From positions 44,563-108,562 of the forward strand of contig NZ_FNNN01000020.1 of the NCBI RefSeq assembly GCF_900106755.1: 64,000 nucleotides of DNA. The letters run 5' to 3'. The notes beneath the pieces are model-generated. The model was given only the letters and a program-made list of their open reading frames with translations, did not search any database and was not told the origin of the DNA. This DNA is from Bacteroides faecis MAJ27 (GTDB taxonomy: Bacteria > Bacteroidota > Bacteroidia > Bacteroidales > Bacteroidaceae). Shown here piece after piece: positions 53,631-61,975 of the stretch (the first letter of the stretch is position 1; every line of letters begins with the position of its first letter). A program made the translations under genes and the position numbers.

Positions 53631-54077
53631 TTATTTTATTGTAAATGTCCCTGTTATTGTTGTTTTCTTATTGTTTGCGTTAGTTTGAACTCCAGAATAT
53701 GTACCTGCTATTTCTGAGATAAAAACTAAATCTATATCAAATTTAAAAGTCCCATAATTATATGTCCCATAATATGGAATATATGTCTTTTTTGTAGCTT
53801 CCAAATAATAGGCAGCTTGGTTTTTATTTGTTATTACATAAGAATAAGATGGAGGGTATTTTTCATAATCAACTGTCACGTTATTAACTACGACACCTGA
53901 TTTGAAATGTTCTGCGGAAAGTTTGATTGTAGCATCATTATTTCTCAGTAGCAAAGTCTTTCCTTCTAATTGGAAAGGACAATATCCATTAGCTGATTTG
54001 CTTTCATCAGAATCTTCGCTACAACCACACAGTAACAGTATGATAAACAGACATAGAAAAATACAATATTTTTTCAT
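53631..54077 (-). CDS. Small lipoprotein of unknown function (148 residues)
   Basis: Signal peptide with lipobox (FIILLLCGC), then a mature domain of beta strands ending VQTNANNKKTTITGTFTIK. The GYCPFQLEGKTLLL start is shared with the neighbour downstream, which suggests they arose by duplication and then diverged. It is first gene in the run, with a -7 box (54112-54119). Function unknown. Confidence 0.7.
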   Translation of the reverse strand: MKKYCIFLCLFIILLLCGCSEDSDESKSANGYCPFQLEGKTLLLRNNDATIKLSAEHFKSGVVVNNVTVDYEKYPPSYSYVITNKNQAAYYLEATKKTYIPYYGTYNYGTFKFDIDLVFISEIAGTYSGVQTNANNKKTTITGTFTIK

Positions 54078-54635
54078 GTTTTGAATGTGTATATAGATTG
54101 ATTACTATTGGCAAAGATAAGAAACTGGATAAAATAAAAAAAACACAATAAATGCGAAATATGATTATCAGGTCGTTTCGAACGACTAATTGAATGAAAT
54201 TCGTGCTTAAACGGGCAATAAATTATATCAATGTCTAACATAAGATATGATTTCAGATACTCTCGGACAGATTACCACTTTCACATCTAGATATTGGTAG
54301 AAATCACTTATATATTTCAAACTTAATACAGTTTTAGAACACAATATAAACAGCATTTTAGGTTTCAGTCAGCAAAACATAAAACAAAAATATACAGCAT
54401 AGCATTATATTTTGCAGTATAGATCATATTATCGCATTTTAGTTCAACACCTATTTTTCACCATTTTTTTATTCACTTTTTTATTTATTACTTTGCATAT
54501 ATTGTTATGTGATTATCTAATACCGACAATCTCACATACTTAATAAAAAGCACTAATTAAGACAAACTAATAAATTATGCATGGAGAGACTACCTCTGTA
54601 AAAAAAGATATCTTTCCATTTAATCTATAAGCTTT
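54078..54635. other. 558-base intergenic region with divergent control signals
   Basis: Very AT-rich. On the minus strand TATCTTTG (54112-54119) is a consensus -7 box for the lipoprotein pair, about 35 bases before its start. On the plus strand TTACTTTG (54488-54495) is 7 of 8 to the -7 box, 140 bases before the first kinase gene. A short palindrome GTCGTT-TCG-AACGAC is at 54172-54186. Nothing else is recognised. Confidence 0.5.
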
Positions 54636-56192
54636 ATGTTAGACACAGGACAAGTTATAGCAGATAGATACGAACTACTCAAACAATTAGGAAGAGGTGG
54701 TTTTTCAGAAGTTTGGTTAGCACTGGATAAACTCACAGATGTTAAAGTAGCCATTAAAATATATGCGCCGGGTATGGGGCTTGACGATGCCGGGATTTCT
54801 CTCTTTACACAAGAATTTTCTTTAGTATTTGATATTAATCATACCAATTTATTACATCCTACTTACTATGATTGTTGGGAGCGAATGCCATATCTGATTC
54901 TGCCCTTCTGCAAAAACGGGTCTATATTCAAATACCTCACTGACAATAATCGAATCACAGAAACCGAAAGTTGGCATCTACTTCATGATGTTGCCGAAGG
55001 ACTAGCCTATCTTCATGCAAAGCTTCCTCCTGTTATTCATCAAGATATAAAACCTGATAATATTTTAATTAATGATGAAAACGGGTATATGATAACCGAC
55101 TTCGGAATCAGTACACGAATTAGAAGTACATTACGTAGAAATCAAGGGCAAGAACTAAGTGGAGGCACATTAGCTTACATGGGACCCGAACGTTTCGGTC
55201 CATCCCCTGCCCCTATTATGGCAAGTGATATCTGGTCATTAGGGGCGACAATGTACGAACTGCTAACGGGGTTACCTCCCTATGGTGATCATGGAGGTCT
55301 GTTGCAGAAAAACGGTGCCGATATTCCACTTATCAATAATGAGGAGTATTCACAAGAGCTTAAGGAGATCGTTTATAAATGTCTTGCTCTAAACACATGG
55401 GACAGACCTACTGCCAGACAAATCGCTGATTATGCCTTCCAGCATATCAATGGTAACTCGGTGCCTCTCAATATACAAAGTTCACAACAAACGACCTCTG
55501 ATCTTTCATCAAAAGATGAGATAAATGAAATTCAAACTCCAGAAGGGCAAGAAAATTCTTCATTTGAATTAAAGGATAATCATGAGTCCTCATCCATTCA
55601 TTCTGATGCAGAATTTCCTGTTATGCAATCATCCGATATAAAAAAGAGAGTTGCTACGCTGTTTAAAAGAGAGCATCGCAAACTCATTATTATTGCGGCT
55701 ATAATCATTATATGTGCAACCATTGTTACTATCTATCTAGTAACAAGCGGAAAAGAACCGGAACCGGAGCCAGAGCCAAAACAAAAAACGACTTTAAAAA
55801 CCAATATTAACGATAGCATCTGTATGACAATCATTCAAGAAGGCAATAATTACAAAAGCCAAGGTAACATCTTTCGAGATAAAATAGATACTTTAAGACA
55901 GAATAATGACTCCGTTTTTGAAGATTTCTATATAAATGCTATCAAGAAGTATCGTGAAGTAAATCACTACAAAGATTCCATTTCTAAGGGAGTATATATG
56001 AATGCAGAAGATCAAATAAAGCAAGTAGAAATTATATTAGATTCTGCATACAATCTTTTTATACTAAAAGCAGATACCATGAGAATGAAAGAGTATGACC
56101 AAATAGAAGCAGCTGAAGTTTTCGAAAATCGTGCAAAGAAAATAGAACCATATATAAATATAGACAACAATAACAATGAAGAAATGCATTAA
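54636..56192 (+). CDS. Hanks-type Ser/Thr kinase with C-terminal extracytoplasmic part
   Basis: A 518-residue membrane kinase. The cytoplasmic kinase domain (about 10-272) has the glycine loop GRGGFSEV (19-26), K41, the catalytic loop IHQDIKPDNILI (H135-Q136-D137, K139, N142), D155-F156-G157 and GPE for APE. An acidic linker precedes one membrane helix (350-369), and then there is a Pro/Glu stretch (EPEPEPEPKQ) and about 130 residues outside the membrane. All catalytic residues are present, but HRD is HQD. First gene of a seven-gene run; the next gene overlaps its end by 17 bases. The extracytoplasmic tail may sense a ligand; no PASTA repeats. Confidence 0.9.
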   Translation: MLDTGQVIADRYELLKQLGRGGFSEVWLALDKLTDVKVAIKIYAPGMGLDDAGISLFTQEFSLVFDINHTNLLHPTYYDCWERMPYLILPFCKNGSIFKYLTDNNRITETESWHLLHDVAEGLAYLHAKLPPVIHQDIKPDNILINDENGYMITDFGISTRIRSTLRRNQGQELSGGTLAYMGPERFGPSPAPIMASDIWSLGATMYELLTGLPPYGDHGGLLQKNGADIPLINNEEYSQELKEIVYKCLALNTWDRPTARQIADYAFQHINGNSVPLNIQSSQQTTSDLSSKDEINEIQTPEGQENSSFELKDNHESSSIHSDAEFPVMQSSDIKKRVATLFKREHRKLIIIAAIIIICATIVTIYLVTSGKEPEPEPEPKQKTTLKTNINDSICMTIIQEGNNYKSQGNIFRDKIDTLRQNNDSVFEDFYINAIKKYREVNHYKDSISKGVYMNAEDQIKQVEIILDSAYNLFILKADTMRMKEYDQIEAAEVFENRAKKIEPYINIDNNNNEEMH

Positions 56193-56946
56193 GTTACTAA
56201 TTCTAGTCTTCGCTCTTGCTATGCCAATAAGTACATGGGGGCAGTGTGCCGCCATTTACAAAAAAGGGGAGACAAGCATGAAAAAAGGAAGATACAGGGA
56301 AGCTATCAAGTCCTTTAAAGCAGCAATGAAATGCGACAGCAAACTGGAGCAGGATTGCAAAAGTAAGATTAAGGAATGCGAGGAGAAACTCAAACCGGCT
56401 CCCAAGTCCACTCCTGCCCCTGTCATCGAAGTTACCAGACTTGCCATTACCCCAGATTCTGTAAGATTTGGCTATGAGACGACAAAGGCCGAATACATCA
56501 AAGTAGATAGTGCTCCGGAAGAATGGACGGCAACTTCAGATTCAAACTGGTGTAAAGTGATTCCTCATGGAAAAAACTTATCTGTAAGTTGTGAAATAAA
56601 CCAACTGACTTCAGAACGTAAAGCCACTGTTACCATTAGCAACGGGAAAATGGAAGAAACAGTCAAGGTCGTTCAAAGCGGTCAAAAAGAATTCATCAAT
56701 ATAGCATTGGACAAATTGGAGTTCGGTTCCAAAGGCGAAATTAAAGAATTACCAATAAAGACGAATACTGAATGGGAAGTAATAAATATTCCAAGTTGGT
56801 GCGAAGTCATAGCAAAGGACAGTGACAAACTGATTCTAAAAGTAGCTAAAACCAAAAAAGCCAAAGAAGGAACTTTGATAGTAAAGACAAAAGGAGGAGA
56901 AATTTCTTCCGCCATCCTCTCACAGAAAAAAGGAGGTATATTTTAA
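56176..56946 (+). CDS. Secreted TPR-BACON protein
   Basis: A 256-residue protein with a signal peptide (MKKCIKLLILVFALAMPISTWG). A short TPR-like helical pair (AAIYKKGETSMKKGRYREAIK, cut; FKAAMKCDSKLEQDC) is followed by a Lys/Pro linker and two BACON-type domains (about 95-170 and 172-255) with W-x-x-x-S/P strands: EEWTATSDSNWCKVI and NTEWEVINIPSWCEVI. It overlaps the kinase by 17 bases, so the two are coupled. It is the only exported product without a membrane anchor in the cluster and could act with the kinase's outer part (inference). Confidence 0.8.
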   Translation: MKKCIKLLILVFALAMPISTWGQCAAIYKKGETSMKKGRYREAIKSFKAAMKCDSKLEQDCKSKIKECEEKLKPAPKSTPAPVIEVTRLAITPDSVRFGYETTKAEYIKVDSAPEEWTATSDSNWCKVIPHGKNLSVSCEINQLTSERKATVTISNGKMEETVKVVQSGQKEFINIALDKLEFGSKGEIKELPIKTNTEWEVINIPSWCEVIAKDSDKLILKVAKTKKAKEGTLIVKTKGGEISSAILSQKKGGIF

Positions 56947-57034
56947 GATGATTAAAGATGAACATACATGAATCGTCATTTTAGGTGTCGACTTATTTAT
57001 ACTTTAAGTGGTTCAACAATTAAAATAAGTTCTT

Positions 57035-57862
57035 ATGAGATGTATGAATTGTGGTTGGGACAATCTATCTGATACAACGGTCTGTCTAAAATGTGGACAA
57101 AGATTGAGTATTTCGACTGGTTACGCCAACAATCAAAATGATTTTGTGTCAAGAGAAGGTTATGGAGAAGCCACCCCCAAACCCACAGTGCTAAATGCAA
57201 ATCCTAATAGAGAAAAGTGCAGAAAAACTGTTGTATTCCCCACTTTGAATGAAGCTGATACCCATTCTGCTATCACACAGCCTGCTACAGAATGCCCGAA
57301 CTGCAGTTATCCGATAGTAGGTGAATTTACAAGCTGCCCTTGCTGTGGAACGCCTCTGGAAAGAGCCGATAAATCCGCAGACGACAAACATAAAAAAATA
57401 GAAGAAAAAACATCTTTCTTGCCGGAAGATAAAATGGCTTGTCAGGAATGCGGAAAAGAGATAGATATTACCTGCTCATTCTGTCCGCACTGTGGTATCC
57501 GTGTACATCGTCCCACTATCCGACGACAGATAAAAAATATAGCAGAAACAGAACCGGAAGATATTACACCTCATTGTTCTTTAACCATCATTCCGGAAGA
57601 GAATGAAAACATTCCTTCAGAAAAAATGGAATATGAAGGAAAATCGATCATTTTGAACCGGGAAAACACAGAAGTATCCAACCGGACTATCACCTCAAAG
57701 GAGCAAGCAGAAATAGTTTTCGAAGACGGACATTGGTATCTGCTCGACCGGAGTGAACTAAGGACAACCTTTATTCAGGCAAACAGAAAAATAGAGATCA
57801 TACCTGATGATATTATCGTATTAGGTGACCGAAGATTTAAATTTGAAAGTGATTCATTGTGA
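57035..57862 (+). CDS. Zinc-ribbon protein with degenerate FHA-like end
   Basis: A 275-residue soluble protein. Three zinc ribbons are visible: C3-C6-C17-C20, C87-C90-C101-C104 and C136-C139-C150-C153. The last 75 residues have the FHA strand order (KSIILNRENTEVSNRTITSK, QAEIVFEDGHWYLLDRSELR, DDIIVLGDRRFKFE) but the phosphothreonine-binding residues are altered: GR is NR, the S-x-x-H pair is S-x-x-Q, and NGT is RTT. Its stop codon overlaps the GTG start of the next kinase by two bases. Probably a scaffold or adaptor of the signalling cluster. Confidence 0.8.
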   Translation: MRCMNCGWDNLSDTTVCLKCGQRLSISTGYANNQNDFVSREGYGEATPKPTVLNANPNREKCRKTVVFPTLNEADTHSAITQPATECPNCSYPIVGEFTSCPCCGTPLERADKSADDKHKKIEEKTSFLPEDKMACQECGKEIDITCSFCPHCGIRVHRPTIRRQIKNIAETEPEDITPHCSLTIIPEENENIPSEKMEYEGKSIILNRENTEVSNRTITSKEQAEIVFEDGHWYLLDRSELRTTFIQANRKIEIIPDDIIVLGDRRFKFESDSL

Positions 57863-59133
57863 CCAACCAATCTGTCGATAGATGTGATTATAATGTAGGA
57901 GAATACATCGATAACCGTTATCGAGTTTCCAAAACATTAGGCGAAGGTTCTTTCGGTAAAGTATACCGAGTTACGGACAACGCAGGTAAGGACTATGCGC
58001 TGAAACTATTGAGACTTTGGGAGGTTCCACCCGAAATACGGAAACCATTGACAGATCGTTTTGAAATGGAATTCAAAACTGGGCAGATAGACTGTGAATA
58101 TTTGGTGAGTTCTATAGACTATGGCATGGTTGGGGGCAATCCCTATATCGTCATGGAGTATTGCCCGGGAGGAGATTTGACACCCTATTTAGGCTCTCAA
58201 AACAGTAAAATCCCTTTAATTTGCCAACAAATCCTTCTTGGCCTACATTCTTTACATATCAGAGGAAAAGTCCACCGCGACTTAAAACCGGAAAATGTTC
58301 TTTTTAAGAGCAACGGAGTAGCTGCGCTAACAGACTTCGGCATAGCGGGCGATAGAAATAAACGCATGACGGAACGTAACATTTTCGGCAAGCCCAATCA
58401 AATATTCGGAACTTATGCCTATATGCCCCCCGAACAAGTGAACCGTATGCGAGGTGAAGCCACAGTTCTACCTACTACAGATATTTTTTCTTTTGGAGTA
58501 TTGGCCTTCCAACTTTTGACCGGTAGCCTGCCCTTTGGTGAATTAACCAGCCATAATGAATTGGCTCTATACCAAAAACGAGGAAAAGATGGAGACTGGA
58601 ACCGCCGGAAGTTAGCACAGATAAAAAACGAGAAGCAATGGGATCGACTTTTTTCAGGGTGTCTGAATCCCGATTTTAAAAACCGCTTTCAATCCGTCAA
58701 GGAAGTTTTGAAATATCTGCCGGAGACCCAACAGGTCCCTATGGAAAGGGGATATTGCCCACCACAAACTGTCCAAGGTTTTTGCATGCGTATCATGCAG
58801 GGCGAAGAGTATGGAAAGCTTTATCAACTAAGCGAATTTGCCACACATGGTTACAGAATACTTACTATCGGCAGAGAGCCTGATAATCTGCTGCCTGTAA
58901 CAGAGCAGCAAAGTACTTATGTATCACGCCATCATTGTACACTGGAAACGACACCTTCCGGTGACCATTGGATTATTCGGGACGGACAATGGCAAAAAGA
59001 ACAAAAAGTATGGCAGGAGTCCAGCAACGGCACTTATGTCAATTCTGCACAAGTCACCCAGCAAGGTTACAGGCTAAAGGTTGGCGATATCATATCTATT
59101 GGAGACGTAAAAATGAGATTTGAAAACTATTAA
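57859..59133 (+). CDS. Hanks-type Ser/Thr kinase with C-terminal FHA domain
   Basis: A 424-residue soluble kinase without a membrane segment. Glycine loop GEGSFGKV (28-35), K49, canonical catalytic loop VHRDLKPENVLF (H139-R140-D141, N146), D159-F160-G161 and PPE at 190-192. A complete FHA domain follows (about 310-424), with G338-R339-E340, S356-R357-H358 and N390-G-T. An active FHA next to the kinase suggests that it binds phosphothreonine on itself or partners. It starts with GTG overlapping the previous stop codon, so translation is coupled. Confidence 0.9.
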   Translation: MTNQSVDRCDYNVGEYIDNRYRVSKTLGEGSFGKVYRVTDNAGKDYALKLLRLWEVPPEIRKPLTDRFEMEFKTGQIDCEYLVSSIDYGMVGGNPYIVMEYCPGGDLTPYLGSQNSKIPLICQQILLGLHSLHIRGKVHRDLKPENVLFKSNGVAALTDFGIAGDRNKRMTERNIFGKPNQIFGTYAYMPPEQVNRMRGEATVLPTTDIFSFGVLAFQLLTGSLPFGELTSHNELALYQKRGKDGDWNRRKLAQIKNEKQWDRLFSGCLNPDFKNRFQSVKEVLKYLPETQQVPMERGYCPPQTVQGFCMRIMQGEEYGKLYQLSEFATHGYRILTIGREPDNLLPVTEQQSTYVSRHHCTLETTPSGDHWIIRDGQWQKEQKVWQESSNGTYVNSAQVTQQGYRLKVGDIISIGDVKMRFENY

Positions 59134-59149
59134 CTATATATTAAGTAGT

Positions 59150-60889
59150 ATGGATACACAAAATTACAAACGTACCCTAGCCGGCTCAGTAGGTGCCGGT
59201 ATGGGAGCATTGATGGGTGCTTCAGGCAGAACTTACTTCATTCTGGAGCATAAGACTCCATCAAAGTATCATCAGGCAGGCGAATCTCAAAAAATCATTG
59301 TCGATCAAGTAGAGCTGGGTAGAGATGCCTCCTGCCAAGTACGCTTTGATGAAAGTTTCGAAACAGTGAGCCGCAAACACGCTGCAATTGTACGTGATGG
59401 TGAAAATTGGAAACTAATTCATCTCTCACACTCCAATCCGACATTAGTAAACGGACATCCGATTAATGGTTCTTACTATTTACAAACTGGAGATGAGATA
59501 CAACTATCTGTAGGAGGACCACGTTTGGGATTTATTGTTCCGCAAGGTCGCCAAGCATTAACTTCCAGCATCGGATTGACGGAAAGAATGAGCCTTTTCC
59601 GTAAACAGGCTCTACGCCCCTACAAGACGGCATTGACCATTATGGGCATTGTTTTTGTACTGGCTGTTGCCGGTCTGGCTGCATGGAACTACAGCTTAGG
59701 TGTGAAAAATGAGTTACTGGCAGAGAAAACTGAACAACAAGAACTGCAATTAAGAGGTTATCAAAATCAGTTGGACTCACTAGGAACAGAACGCGCAACT
59801 TTAGAAACACAACAACGGGAACTAGAAGCTAAACTACGAAATAGTGATGGAAATACAGAAGCATTAAAGTCACAGTTAGCTAGTGTAAATAATCAATTAG
59901 GCAATGTAAATGCCAGTTTCTATAAAGTAAAATCTGACTTGGACAACCTTTCGAGCACCATAGCTGCTGAAAATGCAACACCAGCAGCAGAAGAAGCCAG
60001 TTATAAATCACAGACAACTCAACAGGCGAAAATTCAAGATAATGTAGAATCGGATGTGGCAGAAGAACAAAACAGTAATGTTTCAAAAGATCTGAAAGAT
60101 TATTATGATCACATCTATACCATTAAGATTGACCGAATAGATATAGAAAAAGACGGTATCAGTTTTGATCCAGGCATTCAACTATCAGACATAGTATGCG
60201 GAACAGGCTTTATGCTTGACAATGGTACATTTGTTACAGACAGGCAAAACGTAGAGCCGTGGGTTTTCACAAATACTGAATGGAAAGAACTGTGGCGCAG
60301 ACTATTAGCCGAATGCGTCGGAGGAGGTTGTAATGTTATTATCCATTACCGTGCATATAGTACAAAAGGTACAGGAAAACCCATTACATTTGTTAATTCC
60401 GACTTTAAAGTTGATCGCAGTTATGATGATATAACTCACGAAATAGAAGTAACAAAGTCACTTAGAATATTATTAAGGAAACAAGGAATTAAATTCACAT
60501 ATAGCCGTAGAAACTACGTAAAAGTCAGCATATATTCACCGACTTCTCGCAGCTACGCTTATATCAGAGGTAAAGGTACTTATGGAGAAGGAATACCTTT
60601 TGATGCAACAGCATCCGGCAATCTAAGTGGAGGTTCTGAAATTCATATGGTCGGATATACAGGTAACACTAATATCCACAATCCTATCCCGTCTCACTTC
60701 AATGACAGAACTAACATTGATGATACCAATAATGGTACTATCATATTACAGAATAGAGTAGGCGAACAAGGTTATTATGGTTCACCGGCTTTTCATTTAG
60801 ACGAGGAAGGATATAAAGTTGTTGGTGTCATGGTAGGAAGTGTCCAAGGCAAAGACCGATTGGTTCCAATAAGAAATGTAATACATTAA
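59150..60889 (+). CDS. FHA-transmembrane-coiled coil-pseudoprotease protein
   Basis: A 579-residue membrane protein. The N-terminal cytoplasmic FHA domain (about 45-130) has G57-R58-D59, S74-R-K-H77 and NPTLVNG. A membrane helix (163-180) and a coiled coil (about 183-270) come next, and then an extracytoplasmic trypsin-like domain (about 320-579). There the motif that should hold the catalytic His reads FVTDRQNVEPW with Q366, and the nucleophile motif GxSGxP reads G541-YYGSP with Tyr at 543. Both catalytic positions are thus replaced and the domain is probably a binding module. An ATG at 59120 gives ten more residues that overlap the kinase gene; 59150 is preferred. Confidence 0.82.
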   Translation: MDTQNYKRTLAGSVGAGMGALMGASGRTYFILEHKTPSKYHQAGESQKIIVDQVELGRDASCQVRFDESFETVSRKHAAIVRDGENWKLIHLSHSNPTLVNGHPINGSYYLQTGDEIQLSVGGPRLGFIVPQGRQALTSSIGLTERMSLFRKQALRPYKTALTIMGIVFVLAVAGLAAWNYSLGVKNELLAEKTEQQELQLRGYQNQLDSLGTERATLETQQRELEAKLRNSDGNTEALKSQLASVNNQLGNVNASFYKVKSDLDNLSSTIAAENATPAAEEASYKSQTTQQAKIQDNVESDVAEEQNSNVSKDLKDYYDHIYTIKIDRIDIEKDGISFDPGIQLSDIVCGTGFMLDNGTFVTDRQNVEPWVFTNTEWKELWRRLLAECVGGGCNVIIHYRAYSTKGTGKPITFVNSDFKVDRSYDDITHEIEVTKSLRILLRKQGIKFTYSRRNYVKVSIYSPTSRSYAYIRGKGTYGEGIPFDATASGNLSGGSEIHMVGYTGNTNIHNPIPSHFNDRTNIDDTNNGTIILQNRVGEQGYYGSPAFHLDEEGYKVVGVMVGSVQGKDRLVPIRNVIH

Positions 60890-60895
60890 TAAATT

Positions 60896-61960
60896 ATGTC
60901 TGAGATAGAAATTAAATTAGCGGCAGGCACCGATGTTGGTTTAGTCAGGAAAAACAACGAAGACAACTTCGTAGTAAACCGAGATTTAAGCCAATCGGAA
61001 TGGATCATTCCTCAATCCTCCGAAACCATTCCATTAGGCAAGTATGGCACTTTACTGGTAGTAGCTGACGGAATGGGTGGCACTAACGCCGGAGAAGTTG
61101 CATCCGCCATTGCCATTGAGACGGTGCAAAACGCATTTACACCAGAAAAGCTGGACAAGATCGTAACATTTGAAGGTGAGATGGCTACAGAAGAAGCTAT
61201 TGAAGAATTCTTGACCAAGACTATTAAAGCCGCTGATTTAAATATTGTCAATGCAAGTAAAGAAGATAGTAGTACCCAAGGCATGGGTACTACTATTGTC
61301 ATTGCCTGGATATTAAACGAAAAAGCCTATATTAGCTGGTGCGGTGATAGCCGCTGCTATGTTTTCAATGGCAATTCGGGATTCTGCCGTTTATCCAAGG
61401 ACCACTCCTACGTACAAGACTTGGTCGATCAAGGCAAGCTGGATCCGGAGAATGCTTTTGACCACCCCTATAGCAATGTCATAACTCGTTGTTTAGGCGA
61501 TCCGACCAATCGTTCCAATCCCGATTTCCGCTCTTACAATCTAAAAAACGATGACATTTTTCTGCTTTGCAGCGATGGTTTATGCGGTTTATGTCACGAT
61601 GAAGAAATTATGCAAATCATTGAGGAAAATCAAAATGATTTGGTGGCCTGTAAAGACCAACTGATAGAAGCCGCTCTTGCTGTCGGCGGATATGACAATG
61701 TTACGATAGTACTTTGTCACATTATCCGGAAAGAGACGGACGAGCCCAAAGCTAATCTGAACAACACTGTATTCAGCAAACCAAATAACCATAAATTTCG
61801 AAAAATAGTTCTATTACTTTTTGCCTTAGCTTTGTTACTGGGGGGGTATCTTTATAAAAACCCACAGCTATATGCAAAGTGGAAAACTAAGATTGATCCG
61901 GCAGATACAGTCATTGTTACAGAAACAGATACCTCAGCGATCTCTCTTCAACCAGATTGA
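60896..61960 (+). CDS. PP2C-type Ser/Thr phosphatase with C-terminal membrane anchor
   Basis: A 354-residue PPM/PP2C phosphatase. The metal-binding residues are all present: D58-G59 in VVADGMGG, D227-G228 in LCSDGL and D267-N268 in GGYDNVT. The start RKNNEDNFVV and the middle WCGDSRCYVF are typical. A hydrophobic segment (303-320) near the end fixes it in the membrane with the enzyme inside the cell. Six bases after the pseudoprotease gene and 15 before the third kinase. It would reverse the action of the kinases. Confidence 0.92.
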   Translation: MSEIEIKLAAGTDVGLVRKNNEDNFVVNRDLSQSEWIIPQSSETIPLGKYGTLLVVADGMGGTNAGEVASAIAIETVQNAFTPEKLDKIVTFEGEMATEEAIEEFLTKTIKAADLNIVNASKEDSSTQGMGTTIVIAWILNEKAYISWCGDSRCYVFNGNSGFCRLSKDHSYVQDLVDQGKLDPENAFDHPYSNVITRCLGDPTNRSNPDFRSYNLKNDDIFLLCSDGLCGLCHDEEIMQIIEENQNDLVACKDQLIEAALAVGGYDNVTIVLCHIIRKETDEPKANLNNTVFSKPNNHKFRKIVLLLFALALLLGGYLYKNPQLYAKWKTKIDPADTVIVTETDTSAISLQPD

Positions 61961-61975
61961 CAAACTTAAAAAAAC

